Assembly: GCA_022828595.1 (NCBI GenBank)
Contig: JAKGHH010000003.1
Location: 56,595,759 to 56,659,758 of the forward strand
From: Nelumbo lutea
Lineage: Eukaryota > Streptophyta > Magnoliopsida > Proteales > Nelumbonaceae
Reading direction: 5' to 3'
Length of the DNA: 64,000 bases
Shown here: positions 1 through 13,417 of the stretch, piece after piece
Layout of the letters: each line of letters begins with the position of its first letter
Numbering within the stretch: the stretch's first letter is position 1
Notes under the pieces: generated by a model
The model's database searches: none
Seen by the model: only the letters and a program-made list of their open reading frames with translations
Told to the model about the DNA's origin: nothing
Translations under genes and position numbers: made by a program

Positions 1-98
1 TGAAAATTTTTGGCGAGATACTTCTCCAATAAATACTTAATTTTGTAGAAATAACATTTTTAGCCCCCTATTTCACAAACCCATATAAATAGTGGCAC

Positions 99-2511
<2,413 letters not shown>

Positions 2512-2870
2512 AATGGTCTCGTATGGGCCATCGACGATCAGTCTCTCGAGAGGGGTTTCAATCCCTACAGTGAAATTTTGGAATCAAAGATCATCGGTGA
2601 TCATGAGACCGATAGATTTAGAGGGTTTGGGTTCATCACCATCTGGTTGAGAAGTCCATGAGGGATGCTATTGAAGGGATGAAAGGACAGATTCTCTACA
2701 GCCAAAACATCACCGTCAACCAGGCGCAGTCCAGAGGAAGCAGTGGTGGGGACACTGGGGCAGAGGATTCCGCAACGGTGGCGGTGGTGGCTATGGCCAT
2801 GATCGCAGGTATGGAGATGGTGGATCTTGCTACTCGAGGGGTGCTGGCAGACGAAAGCTGGAGGAACTAG
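2512..2870 (+). pseudogene. glycine-rich RNA-binding protein (RRM) retropseudogene
   Basis: Conceptual translation gives the C-terminal two thirds of an RRM followed by a Gly-rich tail, the layout of plant GRP7/GRP8-type RNA-binding proteins. Visible pieces are WAIDDQSLERGF, ESKIIGDHETDRFRGFGFIT (the RNP1 region), EKSMRDAIEGMKGQ, ITVNQAQSRGS, and then a GGGGGYG tail. They lie in three reading frames, so at least two frameshifts break the gene: one just before EKSMRD and one in the Gly-rich tail. The N-terminus with RNP2 is missing. The segment between ESKII and RNP1, where family members commonly carry an intron, is continuous, and the downstream sequence looks like an untranslated tail. Together these suggest a processed copy. 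Family membership is quite secure; the processed origin is inference. Confidence 0.8.
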
Positions 2871-3624
2871 GCTTTTCCGAATGTGATGTGTTTAGGTTTT
2901 AGCTTTTAGGAATGGGATTTTAATACGGTGTTCGTTTTGGGCTCTGCATGTTTTTTATCGTTGGTTCGCTTTCCTTGGTACTGAGTTTAAATCCACTGCT
3001 TGCAGCGGCTTTAATGAAACAAAGGGAAGTGAACGAGAGAAAACGAAGGGGAGAGAGAGAGAGGGCCAGAGGTGGAGGGGTTTATCGCCGTCGTTGGTTA
3101 AGGACCGAGCCAGCTCAGTGTCCTGACTCCTGAGTTTTGTGACGAGAGGTGTTGGCATGTCGCCGGTGGTCTAGTTGGCTCAGAGGTTGCCATGCGCATC
3201 GTTCTGGGAGTGGAGTTGGACGAGCGTTGCCATGTCGTTGGGAGTAGAGTTTGGAATCACTTCCACCATTCTCTTGAATTTGAGATTGTGAAAGGCAGCA
3301 CCATCGTCGGCGGTAGTTGCAGCGATGATGGAAACAGTCAGTTGTCAAAAAAAACTTGGTATTACTTTAAGATAATAGGTAAACAGAAGGGTATGTTTAG
3401 TTAATTAACTAAACATTAAGATATTGTGAGAGCTCTAAACAAATTGGCCTTAAACATCATCCTATTCAATATAAAGATGTCCTTCAATGTGGATGAGTAC
3501 ATCAATGTATTAGGAGTACCACTATTAAATTGGCTCTAAATTGCCTTTTGGACTATACCCAGTTCACTATCAAACAAATTCTCATATTCAATAAGTTCTA
3601 TCTTATCGAATACATCAGAAAAAC
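2871..3624. other. stretch without recognised gene
   Basis: The first 150 bases may be the 3' untranslated tail of the GR-RBP pseudogene. Short overlapping ORFs at 2948-3404 on both strands show no domain and no consistent coding character. Nothing else is recognised before the MITE at 3628. Confidence 0.4.
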
Positions 3625-3627
3625 TTA

Positions 3628-3889
3628 GGGTCTGTTTGGTTCATAGGAATAGAGATTTAAAATTGGAAGCAAAATGGGTCAATCTTATTCCAACTATTTG
3701 GTTGGACGGAATTGGAATCCCATTTCCATTCTAGTGAAATGGCCATTCTCTTCCCCTCCTTTGGGAATGAAATCTCATTCCAGCTAATTCCAACTCCCAT
3801 TCTTCTATGAACCAAACAAAATATGGGAATTGACAATTCCAATTCCAAACGATTTTGATTCTGATTCCGACTGTAAAACAAACAGACCC
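3628..3889. mobile_element. Tourist-like (PIF/Harbinger-type) MITE
   Basis: A 262-bp element has terminal inverted repeats GGGTCTGTTTGGTT at the left and ACAAACAGACCC at the right. It is flanked on both sides by the trinucleotide TTA (3625-3627 and 3890-3892), as expected for Harbinger-type elements. The interior is rich in GGAATG/CATTCC inverted words. A related copy lies at 33700-33993. Confidence 0.85.
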
Positions 3890-3892
3890 TTA

Positions 3893-6459
3893 GTATTCTC
3901 ATGAAAAGTGTCAAGAAAACTTGAAGGTACATATCTACCTACCATACCCACCCTTTCCATGGATATGCAAACCACCCTACTATTGTTAGAAATTATTTTC
4001 TTTTTCTTTGTTTTTTTCCAATACATGAACTGCTGGTGTACGAAGAATTCCATCTCTCAAATGGACCTACAAGTCTACAACGGTTGAGGACATGGATTTA
4101 TCCCTGTAGGCAAGTCTCAAAGGTATATTTATACATATAAAAATTAATTATATGTATTTCTGACCAAGCATTTATAACAAATGTTAAAAAAGGATGGCTT
4201 ATGGATCAATGTTCACATGTTTAATTTGATTTTTGTTATGTTTCCCAATTTATTAATTTATACATTATAAACTAACTTACTTACCAAGTGCATGTTTGAA
4301 GTTATTTTGTTGTGGAGAATGCAGAGTTTGCTACACTAGAATAGGTACAGGTGTTGTTGGTGCTATTAGAGCATTGCCTTTGGGTGCAACTGGTTCTGTT
4401 GCAGTTGCTCATTTGACAGTTTGCTGCAGTTGGTGCATGCATATCAGTAGTTGAAGGTATGGCTGCAGATGAAAGGATGGATAAGGATGCTCCCAATGCT
4501 ACTGATTTTCTGTGGGGATTTTCTGTGGGGTGGACATTTTACAAAGGTGTCCTTCAAAAAGAAGCTTTTAAGCACAGTAAGATTAAATTATGTTGAGATT
4601 TTGATTTGCACATGAGTCCAATTACTTCAATATTCCACATAGAGAAGAATAGAATAATCACTACATAGCCTATCACAATATTCTTTTGCTTACCAAAAAC
4701 GAAAAATTCATATTCTTTAGGGAGTTTGTTTGGTATTTCAACTATCCATATCTAAAAAAATAATTAATGGGTTTATATTTCAGATTATCAATGAGAAGCA
4801 AGGTTTGTACTTTCTATCTATCTAGCCTTCACAGTTGTATAGATACTCTGCCTTTATCATACATTCAGCGTGAGAAATTCTATTCAATTGAGCTCACCCA
4901 CCACAAAGTAATAAAAAATTTGACTCAAGTATATAGATGTTAACAATTATCTATTCCAGATTTGTTGGTCCATATATATTATATATATTCGAGACAGAGG
5001 ATGGAGGATGGATGATCTTGATAGAACACTAGATGGGCAGACTTGCTTAATTAATCACCCACCCAGGTGATACCTAACAAATGAACAGAACAAGTGAGGA
5101 GAAGAGCTTTTTAGCCAGCTTCTCACTCTGACTTGAGTGCTAGAGTTACTCTTTTAACTGATCATTCACAAGATTTTTTATGCAACTTTTTCTTTCTCTT
5201 CACAGCACATGGTTCATATTGGAATCTTATTCTAAAATTTGGAGTTCTTAGTATATTTCTATGCTTCATGCTTGATGTCTCCTCACAGACAACATACAAG
5301 TATATTATTTAGTTTCTTTTTTTTTTTTAATTTTGTTTAAACCATCTATTTTATTTAATTATCTTTTCACTTGGGAACTATGTTAAATTTCCAAGCATTA
5401 TAATTAAATATTGAAGTTTTATTTCACTTGTTAATTCTACTATTTTCTATCTCTTCCTGTGCATTTGCACAGGTTTCCCACTAGTATAATATAATTCTAT
5501 TTAATTATATAAAATTCATGATAATAAATTCAACAACATTTCATATTTATATAAATTTATTGTAAATAACAAACTTTTTTTTTTAATTTAAATTTTCTTC
5601 ATTTAAAGAAATATCGATCGGATTATGTCCGAATTCCATAGGTATTTCAGATCAGATTATATAATATGATCATTTGAAATTTGAATAAATTAACTAGGGA
5701 GCTTGCTTATAGCAATGCAATCGAGATCCATGCTAATTGTTCACCAGTTTTAACTTCCCAAAGCATTTTTCTTGTTTATTATTTTATTTACAATTTCATA
5801 TATAATAAACCCATGGTGTTATACACATGGAAAAGTCCAAATGCATGTTAGGTTATGTGACCAATCTAGAGCATCCCCCTTTAGACTGAAGGCTTGAATT
5901 GACTCTAATATTAAATCATTCATGGCAAGGAACTTACATTTCATAATCCCATAAATAATATAGATTTTTTAGTTTATATGACATAGGATTACTATCTTGA
6001 CTTTCATAACTTAATTTAAAGGCAGCTGAGGGGTTGACTGAATGCACACACCTAACCTCCAGCACTTTTAGCAAAAAGTGGCTGCTATCAAACTTGAACC
6101 CATCTTCCTGAGATTTTACCTTTGCACTAGTTTGAATTCAGTTTCGTATTGGTGCTTTATTTATTTATTTATCAAAAAGCTGTTGACTGCTTTATTTAAA
6201 TTATATTGTTACATGGAAATCTTATGGAACATGATAGTATTGAATTTTGAATGGAATATGATGGAAAGTTGCTGCTTTATTTTCACAAAAAAAAAAAAAC
6301 AGAAAAAGAAAAGAAATACCATTGGTCTTTATATAACTAATCCTTTTTTTCTATGCTTAAATAAAATTTCTTTACCTAATTTATTTCTTAAACATATTAC
6401 ATCATAGTAACTGGTAATTAAGCATAAGCACTAGTCAAGCAGTCCAAAATAGTGTAGAA
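3893..6459. other. AT-rich intergenic stretch ending in a Helitron-like terminus
   Basis: No complete gene. Around 4300-4560 one plus-strand frame reads TRIGTGVVGAIRALPLGATG, which has a membrane-protein flavour but is broken by stops, so I could not identify it. The rest is AT-rich. A Helitron-like 3' end is annotated separately at 5456-5484. Confidence 0.4.
5456..5484 (+). mobile_element. Helitron-like 3' terminus
   Basis: A perfect 8-bp stem (CCTGTGCA / TGCACAGG, TT loop, 5456-5473) is followed after seven bases by CTAG (5481-5484) and then T. Plant Helitrons end in a short GC-richer hairpin, then CTRR, and insert before T. I did not find a convincing 5' TC terminus, so the length of the element is unknown. 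Confidence 0.6.
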
Positions 6460-8198
6460 TCTATACTATATATAAAAGTATGAATGTAGTGTGAAAGTTT
6501 TTTGGACTAAAATTACTCTTTATTTCTTTGTTTGAGAAAGGGTATAAAAGTCATTTTATTATAGTTTTAATGCCAGCTTTAATGGCTACTAAAATGCCCA
6601 TATTTGTGTATTTAATTCATTTCTAATTGTAAGGATTGAAAATGTAACTTCAATTATTAATTTTCACCTCACTTAATTAAACCCTATATTTTTAAGTTAT
6701 TTTTCACTAATAAATGCTATTAGTTAGATATATGTCAATATTTTTAACAGTATAAATCCGTATATTTTAAAATTGACTAAAAAACAAAACAATTCTTTAT
6801 CCAAGTGGTGGTTAAGCAATTCAACCATCCAAATGAAATTGATCAATCTACGAAGTCATAGTTAGGTAATAAAATTTTTAAAATAGAAATAAATATAGAA
6901 AATTACGAAAGATATAGAAAAATTAAATACATTTATGTAATTGATTTATTTTTATTGATAATGAAAATGAAATACATAATATAGAACTGGCCAAAATGAA
7001 ATATAAAAATTAATAATAAATAGTTCAACTTTTGGATTAAATGTGTTAAACTTTAATATCATAAATAAATAATAAAAACTAAAAATATATAAAAATAAAA
7101 AATAATAAATACATACATTTTGAAAAAAAGCAGTCAGACACATGTATAATATCATATATTTATCATATTAAACAAAAAGTATGTGTAAAATATCAGTATT
7201 AGTTTTGCACACAAAAATACCAAGAAAGAAAAAAACTATAGTAAAAGTTGAATACATTTATAATTCTATATTTACACTACCATTAAAAACATGAATAAGA
7301 TTGTGGAATTTTCTTTTGACTAAAATGTTCATTTCTTAATTTAGTCCCTACTTAATTGTGAGATTTAAATTATAAATTAAACTACTACTTTTTACCATTT
7401 TAATTCACTCTATTTAAATCTTATAATTTTTTGATAAAAAAAAAGATACACAAAAAAAATTACAAAATGAAGAATCTAGCCAAGCAGTAGGGATGCAAGT
7501 GGATCAGACCAATCCGATCCTTTTTATCGAATCCAGATATCCCCAATCTAGATCTTCGGGTTGGATAATAGGATCTGATCATAAACTAAGTCAAATTCGG
7601 ATCACTGCCTATCCAATCTGATATATATATTATTTATTTATTTATAAATATATTATTTATATTGCATTTTTATATATTTGTTATATTATTTATTTTTTTT
7701 ATAAAAGATGTATACATGTGATGAAAGTAATTGAAAAGATACTTGTATTTTTTATTTTTCTTTAGTTAAGTTGTTATATTTTAATTTTTTTAATATTTTA
7801 TTATTTTTTAAATTATATTGGAATGGATCAATTCCAAATATTTGACTTTCTCATTAGATTTGTATTCAAATCGATGTTTATGAGATGCAATTGGATCTAT
7901 TGTTAATAGTATTGGATCATATTCGAATATGATCCAATCTGTTTGCATCCCTATCAAGCAGGTAGGCTTGTCAGTGATATCTGAAACTTGACAACTCAAT
8001 CCGATTATCACATATTTGGATGAAGTGCTTATGCAATCAAATTTGGATTTTGCAATCTACGTCCGATTAATAATAAAAAATATATAAAATATAAAAACAA
8101 GAAATACATAAAAGTTTATAAAAATTTTTTGGATATATTATTACTATCATTATCATCATATAGAATTGTCACGTGCAAAGCACATACATACTTATTAG
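6460..8198 (+). mobile_element. non-autonomous Helitron candidate
   Basis: The 5' end reads TCTATACTATATATAAAAG, close to the 5' termini of many plant Helitrons, and is preceded by A. The 3' end has a GTGC-AAA-GCAC hairpin (about 8173-8183) followed by TTAG (8195-8198) and then T, so the insertion lies between A and T as expected; the canonical last four bases CTAG are here TTAG. There are no inverted terminal repeats. The 1.74-kb interior is AT-rich, encodes nothing, and carries a nested hAT MITE (7488-7953). Parts of the interior recur at 36040-36706. Confidence 0.7.
7488..7953. mobile_element. hAT-type MITE nested in the Helitron
   Basis: The 466-bp element starts TAGGGATGCAA and ends TTTGCATCCCTA (inverted). 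It is flanked by 8-bp direct repeats ccaagcag (7480-7487) and tcaagcag (7954-7961), 7 of 8 identical. An 8-bp duplication and TAGGG-type ends are hallmarks of the hAT superfamily. It inserted into an already present Helitron. Confidence 0.85.
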
Positions 8199-9892
8199 TT
8201 GAATAAAAGATCTGGTAGATAAAATGGAGATTTCTCATTCTACACCTGAAGACTAATAAAGAATACTAGAGTGTTCTCTTAGATTATACGAGAAAATTCT
8301 TGGATGGAATTTTCAAGATGAAAAAAAAAAAAGTTTTGGAAGTGGGTCACTTGGTCTTGCTTAGATTATGGAGGAATAATATAACCAATATATAGACCAT
8401 TGACCAAATAGAGGATTCTCATGTTCGCCATGTTTTGAATCAATCAAATAATCAAAGATCCATGTTTGCCCATCCATCCATCTATTAATACAAAATTACA
8501 GATGCAATAAAATATCAGAGATTTAACTTCAGGTCTTTTGGCCACGTGACAAGTGCTAAACTTACAATATGAACAAAAGATAGTTTCTGATGTGTCAAAT
8601 AGGTGGATCCCCCTTTAGGCTGTCACTGAAATTGTACTATGGATATGAGCATATCCCATTATTGTTAAACGGGGCACAGCCAAGTGAAAAGACAAAAGAC
8701 ATTTGTTTATATACAAATAAAAATTAATATATGAGTGCATACTTTTGTTATTTATTGGGAGTGATTTGGGCATATCATACAAAGTTTGCACCTTGTTCAG
8801 TTTTTCCCCTGTTTGTTTGTTATTATGATTTGTACTTCTATCTCATGTAAAATTTGTACTTTTTGTTTTATTTGCACTTATCGGCAATACAGATTACACA
8901 TTTAAAAAACTGATGCAAAATTTGCACCACATTCCTACTACTCGGTTTTCTCTCATGTAAAGCAAGGACCACATAATTTTGCATCCTACCTCACTCAAAC
9001 AATAACCCTCTTCGGCTCTTCCTACCCCCGTTCTCTTTATTTTTCTTCCTATTTTACTCCTAACAAACAAATAAGACAGTTAAATCTGAAGCAAAAAATA
9101 AACCCGAACTTACATTCTACTCATTTGCACTCTTAGGCATTTACTCTAATGTAAATGAAATTTTCACTTGAAACAAACTGAATCAGGGGTTCACCCCTAA
9201 TTAAAAGACAAAACATCCCTATGTTTTTTGACTACCATGATAACAAACAGTGGCTTTTTGTATTTTTCACTAGAGAAAAGGGAATAGACATAGCTCATAT
9301 GGGATATGCCCTGATCACTCCATTTATATTTAGCTATAGAGAATTGTATCTAGCTAGTAAGAATATATTACTGAACAATGGATATGACACTAAACCCATG
9401 ATCATGATCTCATATAGTTAGGACAAGGCTTAGATGATAGTGATGATGGTGATGTTATATGTAAAAGAATTCAAAACCCACATCAGTAAAACTAGGATTA
9501 GATGGTTGGCCTATTACATGGTGCCCATGATCTCATTATGTGGTATCCTTAGGGCAGACAAAGTAAAGCTGGCTAGAGAGTTTTGAAAACCAAGTTGGGG
9601 TTACAGTGACCTAGTTAGACCATATTCTCGTCAAAACAAATTGACCCTTGAACCGAAAGTGCCACTTTGAAAGATATTGAATTGGATATGAGCCACTAGA
9701 CGTGTAGTGCGGTCTGGGGTCCATTGACTTGCCACCTCCTGTGTGTTAAGCAGATTAGAACCATGCTTATTTCGGGATGCCCATTTTAGCCTTTCATATT
9801 TTGCTTTTGTAGTGTAATTTTGATGTGGATCCAAATTCCAAACTAAGATCCAGCCATTTGATCATATAATCTCTCTCTCTCCCCTAAAATAC
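8199..9892. other. intergenic stretch with dispersed repeats
   Basis: No gene is supported. About 8810-9170 is related to 23520-23830 and 28440-28790, sharing words such as CTCATGTAAAG and CTATTTTACTCCTAA. About 9628-9705 shares a roughly 80-bp motif (core GTGCCACTTTGA and CACTAGACGTGTAGTGCGGT) with 28270-28358. Confidence 0.5.
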
Positions 9893-10392
9893 TTGGGAGT
9901 TGGGAGGGCTTTCATGGCTTCTTGTTTTTGTAAGGTGGGACCCACACAGAAAGCTTAGAAGCTCTGTTTGGTGAAAATCCCTGAAAGTCCGAGTATGTTT
10001 TAAGGCTGCATTTGGCATTCCTTATTTTAAGAACTTACCTCCTTTTTTGCAGTTAAAATGCCTGTGTGAACACCGAGTTTTTAACTGCAAAAGGAGATTA
10101 ACTCCTTAAAATAAGGAATACCAAATGCAGCCTTAATTCGATTGATAAACCAACTTTTCGATGAACCTAGTTTTAATAGTTTCTTCAAAGCGGTTCAATC
10201 AATGCAACTCAATGGAAGCTGAAGAACTCCCAAACAGGCACCAGAAAAATCGATTTACCGGATGATTTAAAGCATATTTGGGCTTGCCAGGTACCAAACA
10301 TAGCTTCTAGGTGTTCCGTGCTTTCAGGCCCACCTTACAAAGCCACAGCCAGAAGCAACTGCATAAAAGTTAAAAGCCCTCCCAAACGGGCA
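9893..10392. repeat. fold-back element with long inverted ends
   Basis: The left arm (TTGGGAGGGCTTTCATGGC, then a GTAAGGTGGGACC block) is matched in reverse complement by the right arm (a GGCCCACCTTAC block, then AAAAGCCCTCCCAA). The arms span roughly 75 bases with mismatches. A small MITE (10003-10133) sits between them. No target-site duplication could be fixed. Confidence 0.6.
10003..10133. mobile_element. 131-bp hairpin MITE flanked by TA
   Basis: Almost the whole element is a hairpin: AGGCTGCATTTGGCATTCC at the left pairs with GGAATACCAAATGCAGCCT at the right, and the inner sequence (TTTTGCAGTTAAAA) also pairs. TA lies immediately outside on both sides (10001-10002 and 10134-10135), compatible with a Stowaway-type site. 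It is nested in the fold-back element 9893-10392. A left-end fragment of the same family is at 30742-30835. Confidence 0.8.
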
Positions 10393-11837
10393 CTTATGAA
10401 TTCCAAGTTCAGATTTCCGATGGGGAGGGCTTTTGTACGAAGTATGTGGTCCTGTAAATCGACCTGCAACGCCTTATTTTGCTTCCCAGAACAATTATAA
10501 TGGAAACAGCAGGGCCGTAGAACCGGGGTCTACTCCATCCCTGCCCATACTCAATGTCAAAAATAAGAGAGTACAAGGGACCAATTAACAATCACGCACT
10601 GACAAACGTACACGCATGAAAAGGTTAAAAGAAGAGTTTCCAATTGACCTAATTTAAAAATAACATATTTTTAACAAATTAATTTTAAGTTTTTTTAATC
10701 ACTAGAAGTCTACTGCCCTGACCCAAGAGGCTGAACCCCTTTTCCTTCCGGGTGGATGGGTCAAATGGGTCAATGGTTCAACCATTTGTATCAATTGGTT
10801 TTTGGCCAAATCAATGGTTTTCTGTAAACTGATGGGTTACAGGTTGACCAGAACCAGAATTATGACCAGGTCATCTATCCAACCAATCAGATCAACAATG
10901 GGTTAAAAACATTGGGCAATACATTCTAAAACTGTTGCTTAATGTGGTTTAGTATATTTTATATAGCTTTTATACATGTAGGTCAAGCAAGATGTCATTG
11001 GGTATTTGGGTATTCAACGAATAAGGAAGATCGCACACAGGTATACCACAAGTGATTAAAGAATTGTTTGTTGAAATATGAAGGATTCCTGGCTTATGCC
11101 ACGAGAGTTTGTATGAAGCTCAACTTGTCCCTAGAGAAGTATATTCCATATAATACAGTATTAGAACTTAACATTAAATAGAAGCTAATAAAGAATTATA
11201 CCTTAAGTAAAGCTTTTAGAACTCCAACCAGCTTGCCAGGTTGGTAAATTGAATCAGATCTGAAAAGGTGTCTCCATCCACAACCTAACCGATTGCCCAG
11301 CTGCAGAAAATAAAAATTAAAAAAAAAGACTTTCAGCTTGACCAAACTATGTGAATTGTATCCATAAGCTTTGGTTGGGTGAGAAATTTACAGACCTTTT
11401 CTTAATCGCTAGTGACAGTCAGTTGTTGAATGAAACAGATCTACCAAATTAAGTGTACAGCATTTTCTTATTAAGCATGGTGTGTGTGGATGTGAATTCT
11501 GTACTCTTATAGGCTGTTTACAGTAACAGTCCCAAAGCAATAGTATGTGCATCACATGCATGAAGTAGACAAATCAATCATGTGCTAGTTTAACATTCCT
11601 GGACACCAGATATCTTGTTTATTTGGCTTTCCTTCAGTCACAAACAACTACTTTATCTCCACTGATGAGTCAATTCTGCCCATGAATCCAGGATGGTACT
11701 TAACGCTTAACTAATTTGAATTACATTCATCACCATTTTTAACACACAAAGAGTACATATTAGTATATTAAAAATCCAATAGAAAATGACTTCTGAACCT
11801 CAAAAAAGAAAAATAAATAAACAAATAATAAAATAAA
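10393..11837. other. stretch without recognised gene
   Basis: Includes a copy of the degenerate GGTTCAACC-type repeat at about 10730-10910. The rest (10930-11837) has no clear repeat and no ORF with domain character. I see nothing else in it. Confidence 0.4.
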
Positions 11838-11935
11838 AGGGCATCCCAGTAAAGAAGGCTCCTACCAATGCAGGGTCTGGGGAAGGACAGATGTACACAG
11901 CCTTACCCCTGCAGATCAATACCCTATGTCCTTAG
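11838..11935 (+). mobile_element. SINE fragment
   Basis: The words GCATCCCAGT, AAGGCTCCTACCAATGCAGG, GTCTGGGGAAGG and GTACACAGCCTTACCCCTGC in this order recall a tRNA-derived SINE widespread in dicots. The tRNA-like head is incomplete. The same sequence in reverse orientation is at 33228-33290. Family assignment is from memory of the motif. Confidence 0.6.
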
Positions 11936-12370
11936 TCCACCTTCCTTCTCCAAATTAAAAGCCTTGGGGCTAATTTAATGGTGGTCATCTCCATAACCTT
12001 GGACCTCTCTATTTAAGCAATCCGATACTTAAGATTTTGACTAGTTTGAGGATGTTTTCTATCAGTGATTTGAAAGTTGAAATCCATGAACTGCCTTGCT
12101 TATCTTACAGAAGGCACAGCAGCTGTTGCTAATTCATCTAGGTACACCCAAAATCCACATCTCATAGAATGTAGATAGAGCAAACCAGTCAAGCCTATTC
12201 AATGAAGAAACTAAAGTCATGGAATTCTAACACATTTCTTTCAAAAATTTCCTCAACCGATCTACAAGCTATCTCGACATCACCATGTTCTTCCTTAACC
12301 CCATCATCATAGAAAGTTATGTGATAAAAATAATGTTTCAGCGTCCTCCATCAGGCCACAATTCGTACAT

Positions 12371-12520
12371 CCTTTTTTTTTCTTCTTGGGGTTACACAAA
12401 GTGGGGTAGCCTGTCCCCCATACCCATAACCCCCGAGCCCTGGTGGCTACAGGATTTGATCTCAAGTCACTGCTACAAACACCCAGAGAACTTACAAACT
12501 GAGCCACCATCAGTTGGTCA
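12371..12520 (-). mobile_element. tRNA-derived SINE
   Basis: Read on the minus strand, it starts near GGTGGCTCAGTTTGTAAG (A-box-like TGGCTCAGTTTG), has a B-box-like GAGATCAAATCC about 40 bases further on, then a body with GGGACAGGCTACCCC, and ends in an A-rich tail (the T run at 12373-12381 on the plus strand). This is the layout of a tRNA-type SINE. Exact ends are approximate. The short ORFs crossing it on both strands are not genes. Confidence 0.75.
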
Positions 12521-13412
12521 CAGAGAATTCTGAGCAGACAAACTTTGAAAATATGCAACTTTTCATAAAATTTGGCAGGAACAATAACACTGCATGCTTG
12601 TTACAACAGAGAATTATAGAGCTGTGTCAATGTAAATATTCCAGTGTAGTCTATGTTGAAAGAGAAGAGAATAAAACTGTTTTCCTTCTTGGCGTTTATA
12701 GCTGCACACGCACTCAGAAGTGTGAAATTGTTAGGCTTGCATCTGAATTCAAACATTGCTTTGAATAAGAAAAGAGATTCAACTGTCAATCCATTTCAAG
12801 AAAACAAACTAATATCTGATGTCAGTAGAAGACATTGGGTATGGAACTTCCTGGAAGATAAGATACGCATAGTGGGGTTCATTGAATAAGGAACAAGATG
12901 CTACTGATGTAGTTAGCAATTGAGATTCTTGATATGGTAACCAGTTTTTATGATACAGGTGCGGATTTCTTAGAGGTAGGTAAAGGATTGGGAGGGTTTA
13001 ATGGGAAGAAGGTCTTGTGTGAAGGTTTAATGGCTTGATTGAGAACAAAATCAGCAAGTGCTTGACAGAATGGGTTCCTTTAGGTGATACTGACTTCATT
13101 TTTGGTAATGAGATCCATTGTTGGTGGGACCCTACTTGGAAATCTCCTCTGAAATTGATGCATGTTGGTGGTTCTTGTGTCGCTTGAGTCAAAATTTTCC
13201 AGGCCATCCAAACGAATTCAAATATGTAAGAAATCAAACAGTTTCAATCATCTGTTCCCCTCTTGTTCTAGTCTTCCATGGCACGAGAATTTTCTGTTGT
13301 ATGATATTCTTCAGGGATGGCCAAAAGAATTTTGACAGACTTTCCAAATTAGAAACACATGAGCATTTTTCCTTGTTTCCTTTTTGTCAGGAACTCTGTA
13401 GTATTTGAGAAA
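12521..13412. other. intergenic region downstream of the PPR gene
   Basis: No domain is seen in the overlapping short ORFs on the two strands. Part of it may be 3' untranslated sequence of the minus-strand PPR transcript, since an AATAAA (13413-13418, minus) overlaps the stop codon. No strong repeat is recognised. Confidence 0.4.
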
Positions 13413-13417
13413 TTTAT

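Noticed and set aside
4302..4496. Possible membrane-protein exon (TRIGTGVVGAIRALPLGATG on the plus strand)
   Set aside because: Surrounded by stops, no start or splice sites, and no family recognised.
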